The position numbers and the translations under genes are program-made. DNA of 35,023 nt from an uncultured Clostridia bacterium (lineage in GTDB: Bacteria; Bacillota; Clostridia; Oscillospirales; Ruminococcaceae): contig CANQZR010000009.1 in the NCBI GenBank assembly GCA_947628405.1, positions 1 to 35,023 on the forward strand, written 5' to 3'. Below, piece by piece: positions 16,657-26,626 of the stretch. The first letter of the stretch is position 1. Each line of letters opens with the position of its first letter. Under the pieces are notes generated by a model. That model made no database searches and was not told the DNA's origin. It worked only from the letters and a program-made list of their open reading frames with translations.

Positions 16657-19600
16657 AATTTCATAAGGTCAGGCGATCTTTTTTCATAAAGACCTGTAGG
16701 CGATTGATCTATTATATATATGGATTTTATATCTTTTATTTTTGAGATCACAGAATTAAGCGTTATTTCACTCGCTCCCTTTCCTTGTCCTATCAATGTA
16801 AGATCACAGCCATCAGATCTGCCTGTTTTCAGCAAATACAACATATTTGAAAGAACGATCGCCTGCTCCGTAAGTGAAAGAGCTTCAAACTTTTCTTTGC
16901 CGGCTCTCACTTTTGTGCCTGCCTTGCCCAACATAATATTGAATGGAGCAGATGTTGCCTTGTCTGCAAGAATATCGAATAATTCCACGTTTTTCTCTTT
17001 GCTTATTCCGCAGTAATTATCCGCACTCATATTCTTGTTCTCTTTATACTTTGTCATAAATGAACTTATTGTTTTTGCATAGTCGTAATACTTCTTATCA
17101 AGTATCAGAGAAACGGCAGAAATGATTCCAAACCTATCATTTGTTTTTTTAGTGATATGTGCTCTGAAACCATCTATTTCAAGGAGCGTGTTTATTTTCA
17201 CCGGACGGTCTTTAAGCGGAAAAATTATTTTATTTTCATCAATTTTACATTTTAATAGATCTGATAACTGTTTGACAATATACTTTTCGGCAAATTCCTT
17301 ATCAGATGAATATTTCTCTGAAAACATTAATTCGATCGGCATGAATACAACATGGCGCTCATATTTTACCAAAGAAAAATATGATATAGCAGCACTGTGA
17401 TATCCTCCGTATTTAGCGGTATCAAGTCCTTGCTTTCTTTCGATATTGCCTTTATTTTTCCGAAGAGGCTGTTGATCAAACAACACTCCCTTTCGTCTAT
17501 AGCTGTATCTGACATATCTTATACTGTTCTTATTCATCATTTTTCTAACGATATCAAAAGATACAGACGGATCCCACGCAATATTTCCGCCCCGTTCAAC
17601 TTTACGGGTAAGCAGTCCGCTTTCTTTTCCGTCCGCAGAACGTTTAAAGATCTTCATGGAATACTGTTCACCGCTTTTTATAAAATTAAGCGGATCTTCG
17701 GTAAACTTCGTATTATAAACATTTCCCATTACGATATTAAGGTAGGCGTCCTTTGCATGGTGAAGATCGTTTACATCTCTGCATTTGAGCATATCCATTT
17801 CCTGACGGAGATCCGATGTCAGACCTGCTTTTACATATACTATTTTTGAATCGGGGCATATCTCCTTAATAATTTCGGCAACGGCTTTTGTTGACTGCCT
17901 TGTTTCCACCAGCTGCCTTGCGATAAATCCGGCAAGTTCATCTTCCGTAAATTCGATTTGTATCAAGCGCTGATATTTCTTTTCACCTATCAGACCTTTG
18001 TCTTTCAGACTGCTCCAGAAAGGGCGCATTTCATTCTGAAATTTCTTTGGAACAAGGTTATCCCTCTTTTCACCATTTGCTGTAGATTCCACAAGGACTT
18101 TGTTTTCAAGGCTGTCGTCCTTGACTTTTGCCTGCGGATAAATATGATCAATATTATAATAGCTGTCGTTTCCCAACCTGTCAAAATCAATTGGGTGTCC
18201 CGTATACATACACCTTCCCAATTGAATAAAATACAGATAATATTTTTCGCTGCGCAGTCTGCCGTCATCGGTCGAATCAAGCTGTGCGTTCAATTTGTTC
18301 AAACGCTCTTTATCCGCAATATCTTTTGCAGAATTATAAAGTTCCTTTATCTGTTCACGTCTTGATTTCGTCCGCTTACCCTTGCCTTTCTGCTCGCTGT
18401 CCCTTGCCATTTCTATAAAGATCCTGTCAGGATCTTTGCCGATAATGCTTTTTATTTCCTTTACAATATCCAGTGTTCTTGTGACAGAACGCCTTACAGC
18501 AGTGGGGATATACATATCCTCCATTCTTTCGGGAATGCTCTTTTTATTTTTTGGATCGGAATAGAAATCGGCATTATATTTTTCAACAGAAGCACCGAAT
18601 TTGTACTTTGAACCGAGTATCTGCATTAAATTGTCATTTGTTTCCCAGAGCGCGGTAATGATATTCCTATCACCATATAATTCGCCTGTATTTGCGTCTG
18701 TTTCAAATATTTCTTCAAGGAGTTTTCTTGAAAGTCTGCCGTAATCTTTATAATTAAGTCCCGATAAATATTTTATGTCGGCATTGCTTAGCTTTGGATA
18801 GCTGTTTTTAAGCCGTTTCCGCAGCCTTGCAATATCAGTAGTTTCGGTTATTCTTTCAATAATTTTTTCCGCATCAGATTCGTTGATAACACCCGATTTA
18901 AGCAATCTTTTGAAATCGTGATAAGACTTCAAAGACGATTTGATGCTTACATCTATTCCGCCTATTGACTGACCGTCTTTAAATTCTCCGCAGGATCTAA
19001 GACAATTTTCAATAGCTTTTACAGTTACCCTCTGTTTTTCCATAAACAATTCGCTGAAAAGCGTTTGCTTTGCTTTTACCGATATTTTAGCACCGTCAAC
19101 GGTAATATTGTTTATTTCATTCAGAACGTTGAATTTGCAGTACAAAAGCGAATTTTTTGGCAGAACATTTTCTCCTGCAAGATATGTACACTTGCAGATC
19201 ATTCTGCTGATGAAAGCATTTTCCGTTTTGTCAAGGTCAATTATCTCCTCATAATTCCAAGGATATATCCTACCCTCGGCTTTCCTTTCCATCCACGCAA
19301 AATTGCTTTTTTCACTGCTGACAAGCGGTCCCACATAGTACGGTATTCTGAACTCCATTATGCTTAATATCTTATCGGCGACAGTACCGTACTCGTCCTT
19401 TTCTTCAAGAAATTTTAAATATGACGAAGCATTTTCAAGTATCTTTTTAAGTTCTGCATAGTATAACTGATACGGTATAACTCTGTTGTCGGTAGTTTTC
19501 TGCTTCGGACATAATTTTACGTTGCGGCATTTTTCAATAAGTTCATCTGTTAAAGATCTATCTGTATCTTCCGGCTTTATGTTTTCCAGATATTTTATTA

Positions 19601-20762
19601 TAAATTTGCAAAAATTTTCTTGATTGCATACTTTGTCATTACCATTATGTTCAAAATCACCGTTATGAACATAATCGGCGTAATTATCTTTCCTGAGTTT
19701 GTCTTTAAAAATTTCGTGATTCTGTTTTTTAGAGAGATATTTTTTGCAGATATATTTAAGATCGTTAAGATCCTTTTTGTGCGTTTCATAAACGGCAACT
19801 TTTGCCTCGGAAATAAAACTGTATTCTCCCAAGGAATTTACAAGAAGTGACCAGTCGCTCATTTTCTTTATTGCGTCGAGAAGTTCCCATTGTTCATCTT
19901 CCAGAGTGCCATACATAGCATCAAGTGTATCGGAAAAATCCGCAGCCGAAACTGATATAGAATTCTTGTCAAGTTCTTTATAATCATCATTCATAAACAG
20001 ATCGGACAGTTTGACTTTTCCTCCGCTTATAAGTTTTATCATACAGTCAAAACGCAGGCTGCCGCACATATCATTTTTAGGAGTTTTACCGCCGAACCAC
20101 AATTCTTTAAGACGTTTTGTTTTTTCGGTAACTGATGTATCAGAGCTTAAAATTTCCGCTAAACTATGCGAGTTGCTGTCAAAAGGGATAGTATCGCAAA
20201 TGTTTGCAAGTGAATTTATAAAATTATCGTGTAAAGGCGAAAATTCCTTTATTTTCTCCGCATTATCCTTATCAACGGAAAACAAAAAATGCCCTCTGTG
20301 CGCCAGAATATACGCACAAGCAAGGTACACAAGCCTTACATCATGCTTGCTCTTGTCGTGTATAAGTTCGCTTATCAGGTGGTGTATTGTGGGATATTTT
20401 TCAAAGTAGTCCTCATCCGTAAAATCGTCATCATCAAAAAATATATTTTTAGTACGGTGTTCGCTGTCCTCTGGGAGCAGACCGCTTTCCTTTAGCCTGA
20501 GAAAGAAAGTCTTGTCCTTTTTCAGAATAGCCTTTGCAAAAAATTCCTGAAGAAGTGTGATTCTTTGTTTACGTCTATCGTACCTGCGCCGCTCAGCACG
20601 ATGTTTTCTTCTATCTGCTGACTGTTCAGCCTCGTCAAAAAGATGAACGCCCCACATAAGGTTATTATGGAATTTCTTTAGATTGTAATTTTCATCTGTA
20701 ACAGCCCAACCGACAGAATTTGTACCAATATCCAAGCCTAAAAAAATTTTTTCGTTAAACAC
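16653..20762 (-). CDS. cas9: CRISPR-associated endonuclease Cas9 (type II-A), probable GTG start
   Basis: RuvC-I LGLDIGTNSVGWAV, RuvC-II RIFIEMAR, HNH YYNIDHIYPQAKVKDDS...N, RuvC-III HHAKDAYLNIVMG. RBS GGAGGG 8 nt before GTG (20762-20760); the ORF-track ATG at 20795 lacks this support. Confidence 0.96.
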   Translation of the reverse strand: MFNEKIFLGLDIGTNSVGWAVTDENYNLKKFHNNLMWGVHLFDEAEQSADRRKHRAERRRYDRRKQRITLLQEFFAKAILKKDKTFFLRLKESGLLPEDSEHRTKNIFFDDDDFTDEDYFEKYPTIHHLISELIHDKSKHDVRLVYLACAYILAHRGHFLFSVDKDNAEKIKEFSPLHDNFINSLANICDTIPFDSNSHSLAEILSSDTSVTEKTKRLKELWFGGKTPKNDMCGSLRFDCMIKLISGGKVKLSDLFMNDDYKELDKNSISVSAADFSDTLDAMYGTLEDEQWELLDAIKKMSDWSLLVNSLGEYSFISEAKVAVYETHKKDLNDLKYICKKYLSKKQNHEIFKDKLRKDNYADYVHNGDFEHNGNDKVCNQENFCKFIIKYLENIKPEDTDRSLTDELIEKCRNVKLCPKQKTTDNRVIPYQLYYAELKKILENASSYLKFLEEKDEYGTVADKILSIMEFRIPYYVGPLVSSEKSNFAWMERKAEGRIYPWNYEEIIDLDKTENAFISRMICKCTYLAGENVLPKNSLLYCKFNVLNEINNITVDGAKISVKAKQTLFSELFMEKQRVTVKAIENCLRSCGEFKDGQSIGGIDVSIKSSLKSYHDFKRLLKSGVINESDAEKIIERITETTDIARLRKRLKNSYPKLSNADIKYLSGLNYKDYGRLSRKLLEEIFETDANTGELYGDRNIITALWETNDNLMQILGSKYKFGASVEKYNADFYSDPKNKKSIPERMEDMYIPTAVRRSVTRTLDIVKEIKSIIGKDPDRIFIEMARDSEQKGKGKRTKSRREQIKELYNSAKDIADKERLNKLNAQLDSTDDGRLRSEKYYLYFIQLGRCMYTGHPIDFDRLGNDSYYNIDHIYPQAKVKDDSLENKVLVESTANGEKRDNLVPKKFQNEMRPFWSSLKDKGLIGEKKYQRLIQIEFTEDELAGFIARQLVETRQSTKAVAEIIKEICPDSKIVYVKAGLTSDLRQEMDMLKCRDVNDLHHAKDAYLNIVMGNVYNTKFTEDPLNFIKSGEQYSMKIFKRSADGKESGLLTRKVERGGNIAWDPSVSFDIVRKMMNKNSIRYVRYSYRRKGVLFDQQPLRKNKGNIERKQGLDTAKYGGYHSAAISYFSLVKYERHVVFMPIELMFSEKYSSDKEFAEKYIVKQLSDLLKCKIDENKIIFPLKDRPVKINTLLEIDGFRAHITKKTNDRFGIISAVSLILDKKYYDYAKTISSFMTKYKENKNMSADNYCGISKEKNVELFDILADKATSAPFNIMLGKAGTKVRAGKEKFEALSLTEQAIVLSNMLYLLKTGRSDGCDLTLIGQGKGASEITLNSVISKIKDIKSIYIIDQSPTGLYEKRSPDLMKL

Positions 20763-20791
20763 TTGACAAGCCCTCCTAAATGTGATATAAT
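20763..20791 (+). promoter_or_regulatory. tracrRNA promoter
   Basis: TTGACA 20763-20768, 17-bp spacer, TATAAT 20786-20791. Confidence 0.85.
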
Positions 20792-20797
20792 GCAATC

Positions 20798-20918
20798 ATA
20801 GGATTTACTACCCTATAAAATTACACTATGAGTTCAAATAAAAATTTTTTCAAATCGTTCGGTAATACCGTTCGCACAAGTGTTGTGCATTGACCTTGCC
20901 CAGTAAGCAAGGTTTTTT
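20798..20918 (+). ncRNA. tracrRNA
   Basis: Anti-repeat TTTACTACCCTATAAAATTACACT-ATGAG-TTCAAAT (24-bp upper stem, bulge, 6-bp lower stem with the crRNA repeat); downstream hairpins CGGTAATACCG, GCACAAGTGTTGTGC; terminator CCTTGC...GCAAGGTTTTTT. Confidence 0.9.
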
Positions 20919-21151
20919 ATTTTGCTTTTTACTATGTAACAAACTTATATAGTATAACCCATTATACCACACAAAAAGTAATATTGTAAAGATTTTAGTA
21001 GATATATATTTAATTTTGTCAACTGCAACAAATAATTTATGCAAATTTTGTCAATATAGTCCAAAGGTATACTTTATTTAAAATAAAAAATCACCTTAAA
21101 ATTACAATATACATATAAAGAACTCCAAAAATACAGCAGCTGTCCATACCC

Positions 21152-22021
21152 TTGTCAAGCACGTCCTACGGGCAGCCGGCAGGCTTATCCGGCATTAACT
21201 GCGGATATAAGAAATATCCGTTTGTGGACGGGGTAAATTTTCAGAGTTATTTCCCATATGACGAAAAGGAAAATGCGGAGCGGTACAAGGAGTTCCAGAA
21301 GCAGCGTGAAATGGAGCGGAACATTCGCAAGACTTCCCGTGAAGCGGATATGCTGAAAGAAGCGGGAGACGAGGAGGGCGCAAAAGATGCACGTAAACGC
21401 CTTGCAGCGCAGCGGAAAGCATACAAAGAATACTCTGCCGAACACGGTTTGAAACCGCATAACGACCGTACTTCCGTTGCCAGAATGGCAAAGGGACAAG
21501 ACACTTTCGGGGACGTGTACAAGGATTATGGAAAAACTGTTGACAAATCACGAAATGGTGGTATAATAGAAGCAGGGAGTGATACCTTAATGGACGTATT
21601 GACACGCAAGTCTAAACCTGACAGCTACGTTGTACCAATGCCAAAGAAACAATTCAGAAATATAAAAAAGGCTTTTCAGCGACAAGGCGGCATTATTCAA
21701 CAAAATGATGAAACCGATTCGTATTTAGAGACAAAACACGCCGAAGGTATTACCTATGATGCTAAAACAATATTGCTAAAGAAAAATCCCAGCAGAGCAA
21801 GTGTATTTGAGGAGCTTATACATGCCACACAATACAGAAAAGGAAAAAATGACGGTTCTACAAAAAGTCGTTTATTGAATGAAATTGAAGCTCAAGAAAA
21901 ACTATTGAAGTATGCACAAGCGTATAAACTGACAGAATCAGAAATAGAACAAACTAAAAATGCTTTAAAAAGGTATCAAGAAGAATTAAAAACATATGTT
22001 AATTTACATGGAGGTGACTGA
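21152..22021 (+). CDS. 5'-truncated phage minor capsid protein fused to a C-terminal candidate toxin (zincin-like) domain
   Basis: SYGQPAGLSGINCGYKKYPFVDGVN...ERYKEFQKQREMERNIRKT resembles the C-terminal part of phage minor capsid protein 2; C-terminal FEELIHATQ is metallopeptidase-like. TTG start, in-frame stop at 21116. Confidence 0.65.
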   Translation: MSSTSYGQPAGLSGINCGYKKYPFVDGVNFQSYFPYDEKENAERYKEFQKQREMERNIRKTSREADMLKEAGDEEGAKDARKRLAAQRKAYKEYSAEHGLKPHNDRTSVARMAKGQDTFGDVYKDYGKTVDKSRNGGIIEAGSDTLMDVLTRKSKPDSYVVPMPKKQFRNIKKAFQRQGGIIQQNDETDSYLETKHAEGITYDAKTILLKKNPSRASVFEELIHATQYRKGKNDGSTKSRLLNEIEAQEKLLKYAQAYKLTESEIEQTKNALKRYQEELKTYVNLHGGD

Positions 22022-22022
22022 T

Positions 22023-22256
22023 ATGTTCAGAGTTATAGACATATTGCCAATTGGCAGTGATCTTTCAATAACACTTGATGGAGATGGAGATAAAATTACC
22101 AACGGTTGTAAACTTGTCGATGACAACGGTAATGTAATTGTTGTAAAATCAGTTGCTATGGTAAGATATACCGATCCGCAGTACATTGGTAAGGATATTA
22201 CCGTATTGATTGATAAATGTAACATTTCTGTTGGTAGTATATTATCAATAGCTTAA
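22023..22256 (+). CDS. Small protein, possible immunity partner of the preceding candidate toxin
   Basis: Starts MFRVIDILPIGSDLSITLDGDG immediately after the preceding stop, RBS ggaggtg; 77 aa from this ATG. Confidence 0.6.
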   Translation: MFRVIDILPIGSDLSITLDGDGDKITNGCKLVDDNGNVIVVKSVAMVRYTDPQYIGKDITVLIDKCNISVGSILSIA

Positions 22257-22573
22257 AAGCAATCTCACTTTAATTTAACATTTCAAAAGCACTCTGAAAA
22301 GGGTGCTTTTATTATGCCAAAATTCTGACAACAAGTTTGCATATTAACGCAAATCAAATACCGTTTACAACGCTTATGCAATCGCAGAGCGTTTTTTTAT
22401 TACTCAAATCAAGGAGGAATTTACACATGGACTGTATCATGGAAAGCAGCACTGCAAAAATCACGGATATTGAAAAAATATTTTCATACAGCGGCATATT
22501 TTAAGGAAACAATTGACATATTCAAAAAAATTTTGTATAATAAATTTCATAAAGATATGTGGCAGGTGAGCAT

Positions 22574-24463
22574 ATGTTTTGCGGAAAAAGAATAATTGCT
22601 TTGTGTACTTCAAGAGTATATGACGATCAGGTAAACGAGTTTATTGACGCATTGAACGGATACATTGTTCAAAAAGGATACCGTCTTTTTGTCTATAGCA
22701 TAAATAACGATATGTACTGGGAAGAACAAAATATCAATGCCGGCACTGCTGTTTACAGCCTTATAGACTACGATATCACCGACGCGGTGGTGATAATGGA
22801 CGAAAAAATAAAAAGCCGCACAGTATCGGATAATATTGCCGAAACCGCTCATTCTCACGGAGTTCCGGTCATTGTTGTGGACGGCAAAATGGAAAATTCG
22901 GTAAATATATGCTTTGATTACGAAAAAGGATTTGAAAATATCGTCCGCCATGTTATGGAAGTACACCATGCCCATAAACCACATTTCATGGCAGGACTTA
23001 AAGATAACCCGTTTTCGGATAAACGCATAGATATCTTCAAGCGCGTTATTGCCGAATATGGCATAGATTTTAATGATAATATGCTAAGTTACGGCGATTT
23101 CTGGGCAAAGCCCGCCGCAGAAGCTGCACGCCGTATCGCAGAAAGCGGAGATCTTCCCGACGCGGTGATCTGCGCAAACGATATAATGGCAATAAACGTA
23201 TGCGGCGTTTTTATGGAAAAAGGGATAAAAGTTCCCGAACAGGTCATTGTTACCGGATTTGACGGCATTGCCGAAATAAATCTTTCCTCTCCGAAAATAA
23301 GCTCTGTAAAGTGCGGCAGCGTACCTATGGCAAAAGCTGTGTCCGACGCGCTTACAGACTGCTTTGAAAACGGCGTTGTGAACGGTCTGCGCCCGGTACT
23401 TCCCACGCTTATTCCAAACGCTTCATGCGGCTGTCATGAAACAGAAGCGACCTCCGCCGACCTTGGCAGAATGAACAGCGGTCTTTACAGATATCAGGAC
23501 GATATGCGGCTTATGTTCAATGTTGCAGAACTTATCCATATGAGCGATTCTCCCGAAAAAGCTGCGGCTTGTATGCATAATTATCTTATGGACGGCGTCT
23601 GCTGTATTGTGAACAAGAGCTTTCTTTGCAGAGAAAAGGATTATTTTTCTGACGGCTCGGGAATAAGCAAGCAGCGTTTTGAAGATGAACGCATACTTCT
23701 TTATGATTCCTATACAAACAGCTATGATATAGAATTTCTGGAGAAAGGCAGGATAGTTCCGGATCTACGGCGGCTTGCGGAACTTCCCTACCCGATAAAT
23801 TTCTGTGCGCTTACATATCTTGATTTCCCTATAGGCTACATATGTTTTTCATATCAAGGCTGCGATATGACCGATTACGCAAAGGTATTCCAGATAACCA
23901 CATCACTGGGCATAGGTCTCGGAGGCTTTCTTACAAGACATCATCAGCAGTATCTGAATGAAAAAGTCGAAGAAGTATACAAAAACGACTATCTTACAGG
24001 ACTTCTCAACAGGAACGGATTTTTTGCAAGGCTTAACAGATATATTGCGGAAAGATCGTTTTACGGACAGCCGGTGTCGGTGATCTCGGCAGATCTGGAC
24101 GGTCTTAAATCAATAAATGACAATTTTGGTCATGACGCCGGAGATCTGGCGATAAGCACAGTCGCAAAAGCGCTTAAAAATTCCTGCCCGGAAAATTCGC
24201 TGTGCGTGCGTTCGGGCGGCGATGAAATGACTGCGCTGGTATTCGGAGAAAATTCTACAGAAAAGATAATTTCCGGAATAACCGAACGCCTTGAAAAATT
24301 CAACGAAAATTCCTGTCTCGGATATAAAGTAAGAGCAAGCATTGGCTGTTTCACAGGCATATTTGACGGAAATTTCAATTTTGAAACAGCGTCAAAGATC
24401 GCCGATGAGGAAATGTACAGGAACAAGCAGGTAAACAAAGATCATATACCGTCAGAGCAATAA
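22574..24463 (+). CDS. Periplasmic-binding/LacI-like sensor domain fused to a GGDEF-type domain
   Basis: N-terminal DAVICANDIMAINVCGVFMEKGIKVPEQVIVTGFDGI; C-terminal DYLTGLLNRNGFF...RSGGDEMTALVFG. Confidence 0.88.
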   Translation: MFCGKRIIALCTSRVYDDQVNEFIDALNGYIVQKGYRLFVYSINNDMYWEEQNINAGTAVYSLIDYDITDAVVIMDEKIKSRTVSDNIAETAHSHGVPVIVVDGKMENSVNICFDYEKGFENIVRHVMEVHHAHKPHFMAGLKDNPFSDKRIDIFKRVIAEYGIDFNDNMLSYGDFWAKPAAEAARRIAESGDLPDAVICANDIMAINVCGVFMEKGIKVPEQVIVTGFDGIAEINLSSPKISSVKCGSVPMAKAVSDALTDCFENGVVNGLRPVLPTLIPNASCGCHETEATSADLGRMNSGLYRYQDDMRLMFNVAELIHMSDSPEKAAACMHNYLMDGVCCIVNKSFLCREKDYFSDGSGISKQRFEDERILLYDSYTNSYDIEFLEKGRIVPDLRRLAELPYPINFCALTYLDFPIGYICFSYQGCDMTDYAKVFQITTSLGIGLGGFLTRHHQQYLNEKVEEVYKNDYLTGLLNRNGFFARLNRYIAERSFYGQPVSVISADLDGLKSINDNFGHDAGDLAISTVAKALKNSCPENSLCVRSGGDEMTALVFGENSTEKIISGITERLEKFNENSCLGYKVRASIGCFTGIFDGNFNFETASKIADEEMYRNKQVNKDHIPSEQ

Positions 24464-24666
24464 GAACATTTTCCGTCTGTCAGATACGCATTACGAAAAA
24501 AGGCAGCGTCACACAAAGTACCTTGGCAGGCAGTTTATGAAGCTGAAAGCCAAAAAGAAAAGGCCGGCTCATAATATCAACCATAGGTTTATATTAATTT
24601 AACCACCGGTAGCTGTTCATAATATCAGACACAATTTATAATGATATTATAAAGGAGGCGGATGCT

Positions 24667-25383
24667 ATGAGCATTAAAATTTCGGAAATGATAAAAGAAC
24701 TGAGACTGCAAAAGGGAATATCTCAGGAAATACTTGCTGAACATATGGGCGTAACAGTTCAAGCGGTGAGCAAATGGGAAAACGGGCTTTCATGCCCCGA
24801 TATAGGCGGACTTCCCATGCTGGCGGATTTTTTCGGCGTTTCAATTGACAGACTGCTGACGGGAAAGGAAATGGTTTCGGGGAAAAATGCACTTCCCTTT
24901 CCCGACGACGGAATAATGCGTGTCGTGCAGGCAATTGGAAACAGTATACTTGATCTGAGTGAATTATCGTATGATACCCCGATAAAGCTCCTTTTGCCCG
25001 ATATATCCGAACAGCCGCTGCTTACTGTGGAAATAATCGGAAACTGCTCCTTAGATGGTGACATAAACGGCAGCGTTACCGCACAAGGCTGCGTAAACTG
25101 CGGCAATGTGGGACAGTATGTTAATGCGGAAGGCGGCGGTGTAAACTGCGGAAATGTAGGACAGTGTGTTGATGCACAGGGCGGCGTGAACTGCGGAAAT
25201 GTAGGACAGTGTGTTGTTGCTGCTGGCGGCGTGAACTGCGTAAATGTGGGGCAGAGTATTGATGCTGCGAGCGATGTACACTGCTCAGATGTTCACGGTG
25301 ATGTTAAAGCTGACCATGATGTGTACTGTCGGCATATTGACGGAGATGTGGAATGCGGCGGAAATGTTATCTTAAATCAATAA
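24667..25383 (+). CDS. XRE-family HTH regulator with C-terminal CGNVGQ-type repeats
   Basis: IKELRLQKGISQEILAEHMGVTVQAVSKWENG HTH; repeated GGVNCGNVGQCVDAQ motif; RBS aaaggagg. Confidence 0.88.
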   Translation: MSIKISEMIKELRLQKGISQEILAEHMGVTVQAVSKWENGLSCPDIGGLPMLADFFGVSIDRLLTGKEMVSGKNALPFPDDGIMRVVQAIGNSILDLSELSYDTPIKLLLPDISEQPLLTVEIIGNCSLDGDINGSVTAQGCVNCGNVGQYVNAEGGGVNCGNVGQCVDAQGGVNCGNVGQCVVAAGGVNCVNVGQSIDAASDVHCSDVHGDVKADHDVYCRHIDGDVECGGNVILNQ

Positions 25384-25481
25384 GAACTTGTCAACATAGG
25401 CTAAGATCTGTGAAAAGCAAAATAAAAAATATTCAAGCAGACGAAAATTTATTTTTCAAAGATATTTATGACGTTGATCTT

Positions 25482-25584
25482 ATACTAATCCCCAATCAAA
25501 AAGTGTACAAAAAATCAAGCAAAAAATTGCATATATGTGTTTTTGCGCAGATTTTTTGTTTACACTTTAATTAGGGATTAGTAT
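25482..25584. repeat. 103-bp palindromic MITE-like element
   Basis: ATACTAATCCCCAATCAAAAAGTGTACAAAAAATC...GATTTTTTGTTTACACTTTAATTAGGGATTAGTAT; arms of ~50 nt with few mismatches. Confidence 0.65.
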
Positions 25585-25794
25585 TACAAAGCTTGAACCG
25601 GTCATTTATTCGGGTATGTACCATAGCATTGGCGAACTGTTGGGGAAGATAGGAGATTTTATATAACGGTAAATATTTATTGGCAGAGCAGATACCAAGC
25701 AAAGGGCACATAATTGTAAATTACTTTTATTTGTCTGACAAAACTTCGTTTGTTTGAAATTTACTTTATGCTCACAAAATTGGAGGAATAATAA

Positions 25795-26412
25795 ATGACA
25801 AATATAAAATGGATATTCTTCGACATTGGCTCAACACTTATTGATGAAAGTAAATGCTATCAGCTAAGATACCGTGAAGCAGTTGCAGGCACAGCGATCA
25901 GTCCGGACGATTTTGAGAAGAAAGTTATTGAATTTTCTAAGCAAAATCTTAAGGGCGATCATGAAGCTGTCAAATATTACGGTCTAAAATTGCCGCCGTG
26001 GCATAAAGAGGCGGAAAAACCATATGATAACACAGAATTTGTTTTAAAACAGTTGTGTCAAAAAGGATACCGTCTTGGTGTTATAGCAAATCAAAGCCCG
26101 GGAACGAAAGATCGTCTTGCAAATTGGGGATTATTAAAATATTTTGATATCGTTTTAGCGTCTGCTGAAGAGGGCGTTTCAAAACCTGATATTGAAATAT
26201 TTGATCGTGCACTTAATGCGGCAAATTGCTTGCCTATCAATGCCGTTATGGTTGGTGACAGATTAGATAATGACATAGCTCCGGCTAAAAAGATCGGTAT
26301 GAAAACAGTAAGAATAAAACAAGGTCTTAACGAACTTGCAAGCGTTACTGATGAAAATGAACAAGCAGACAACGAAATAGATAACCTTTCAGAGTTATTG
26401 AACATTTTTTAA
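25795..26412 (+). CDS. HAD-superfamily hydrolase
   Basis: FFDIGSTLIDE, ANQS, KPDIEIFDRAL, MVGDRLDNDIAPAKKIGM. Confidence 0.92.
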   Translation: MTNIKWIFFDIGSTLIDESKCYQLRYREAVAGTAISPDDFEKKVIEFSKQNLKGDHEAVKYYGLKLPPWHKEAEKPYDNTEFVLKQLCQKGYRLGVIANQSPGTKDRLANWGLLKYFDIVLASAEEGVSKPDIEIFDRALNAANCLPINAVMVGDRLDNDIAPAKKIGMKTVRIKQGLNELASVTDENEQADNEIDNLSELLNIF

Positions 26413-26626
26413 AACAAGAAATAATTGCAAATTAAATTTTTAATCATCAAGCTGATAAAATTAATTTTGATTTAAAAGTCTTATAAAATTCTATAAGCTT
26501 ATTCAAGATTAAAAATTGCCGAATAATTTTAATGAAAAATATTTTGTGATATGATATACTGTCGGGTAATTAGACAATAAAAAATGTGTATTGGCGATAT
26601 ATAGGTGTAATTTGGGAGGAAAACAA

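Noticed and set aside
16720-20495. Numerous ORFs antisense or overlapping cas9
   Set aside because: Short, no RBS, hydrophobic antisense translations of the well-supported cas9 frame.
25353-25574. 73-aa ORF 25353..25574
   Set aside because: Overlaps the end of the XRE gene and runs into the palindromic element; no motif support.
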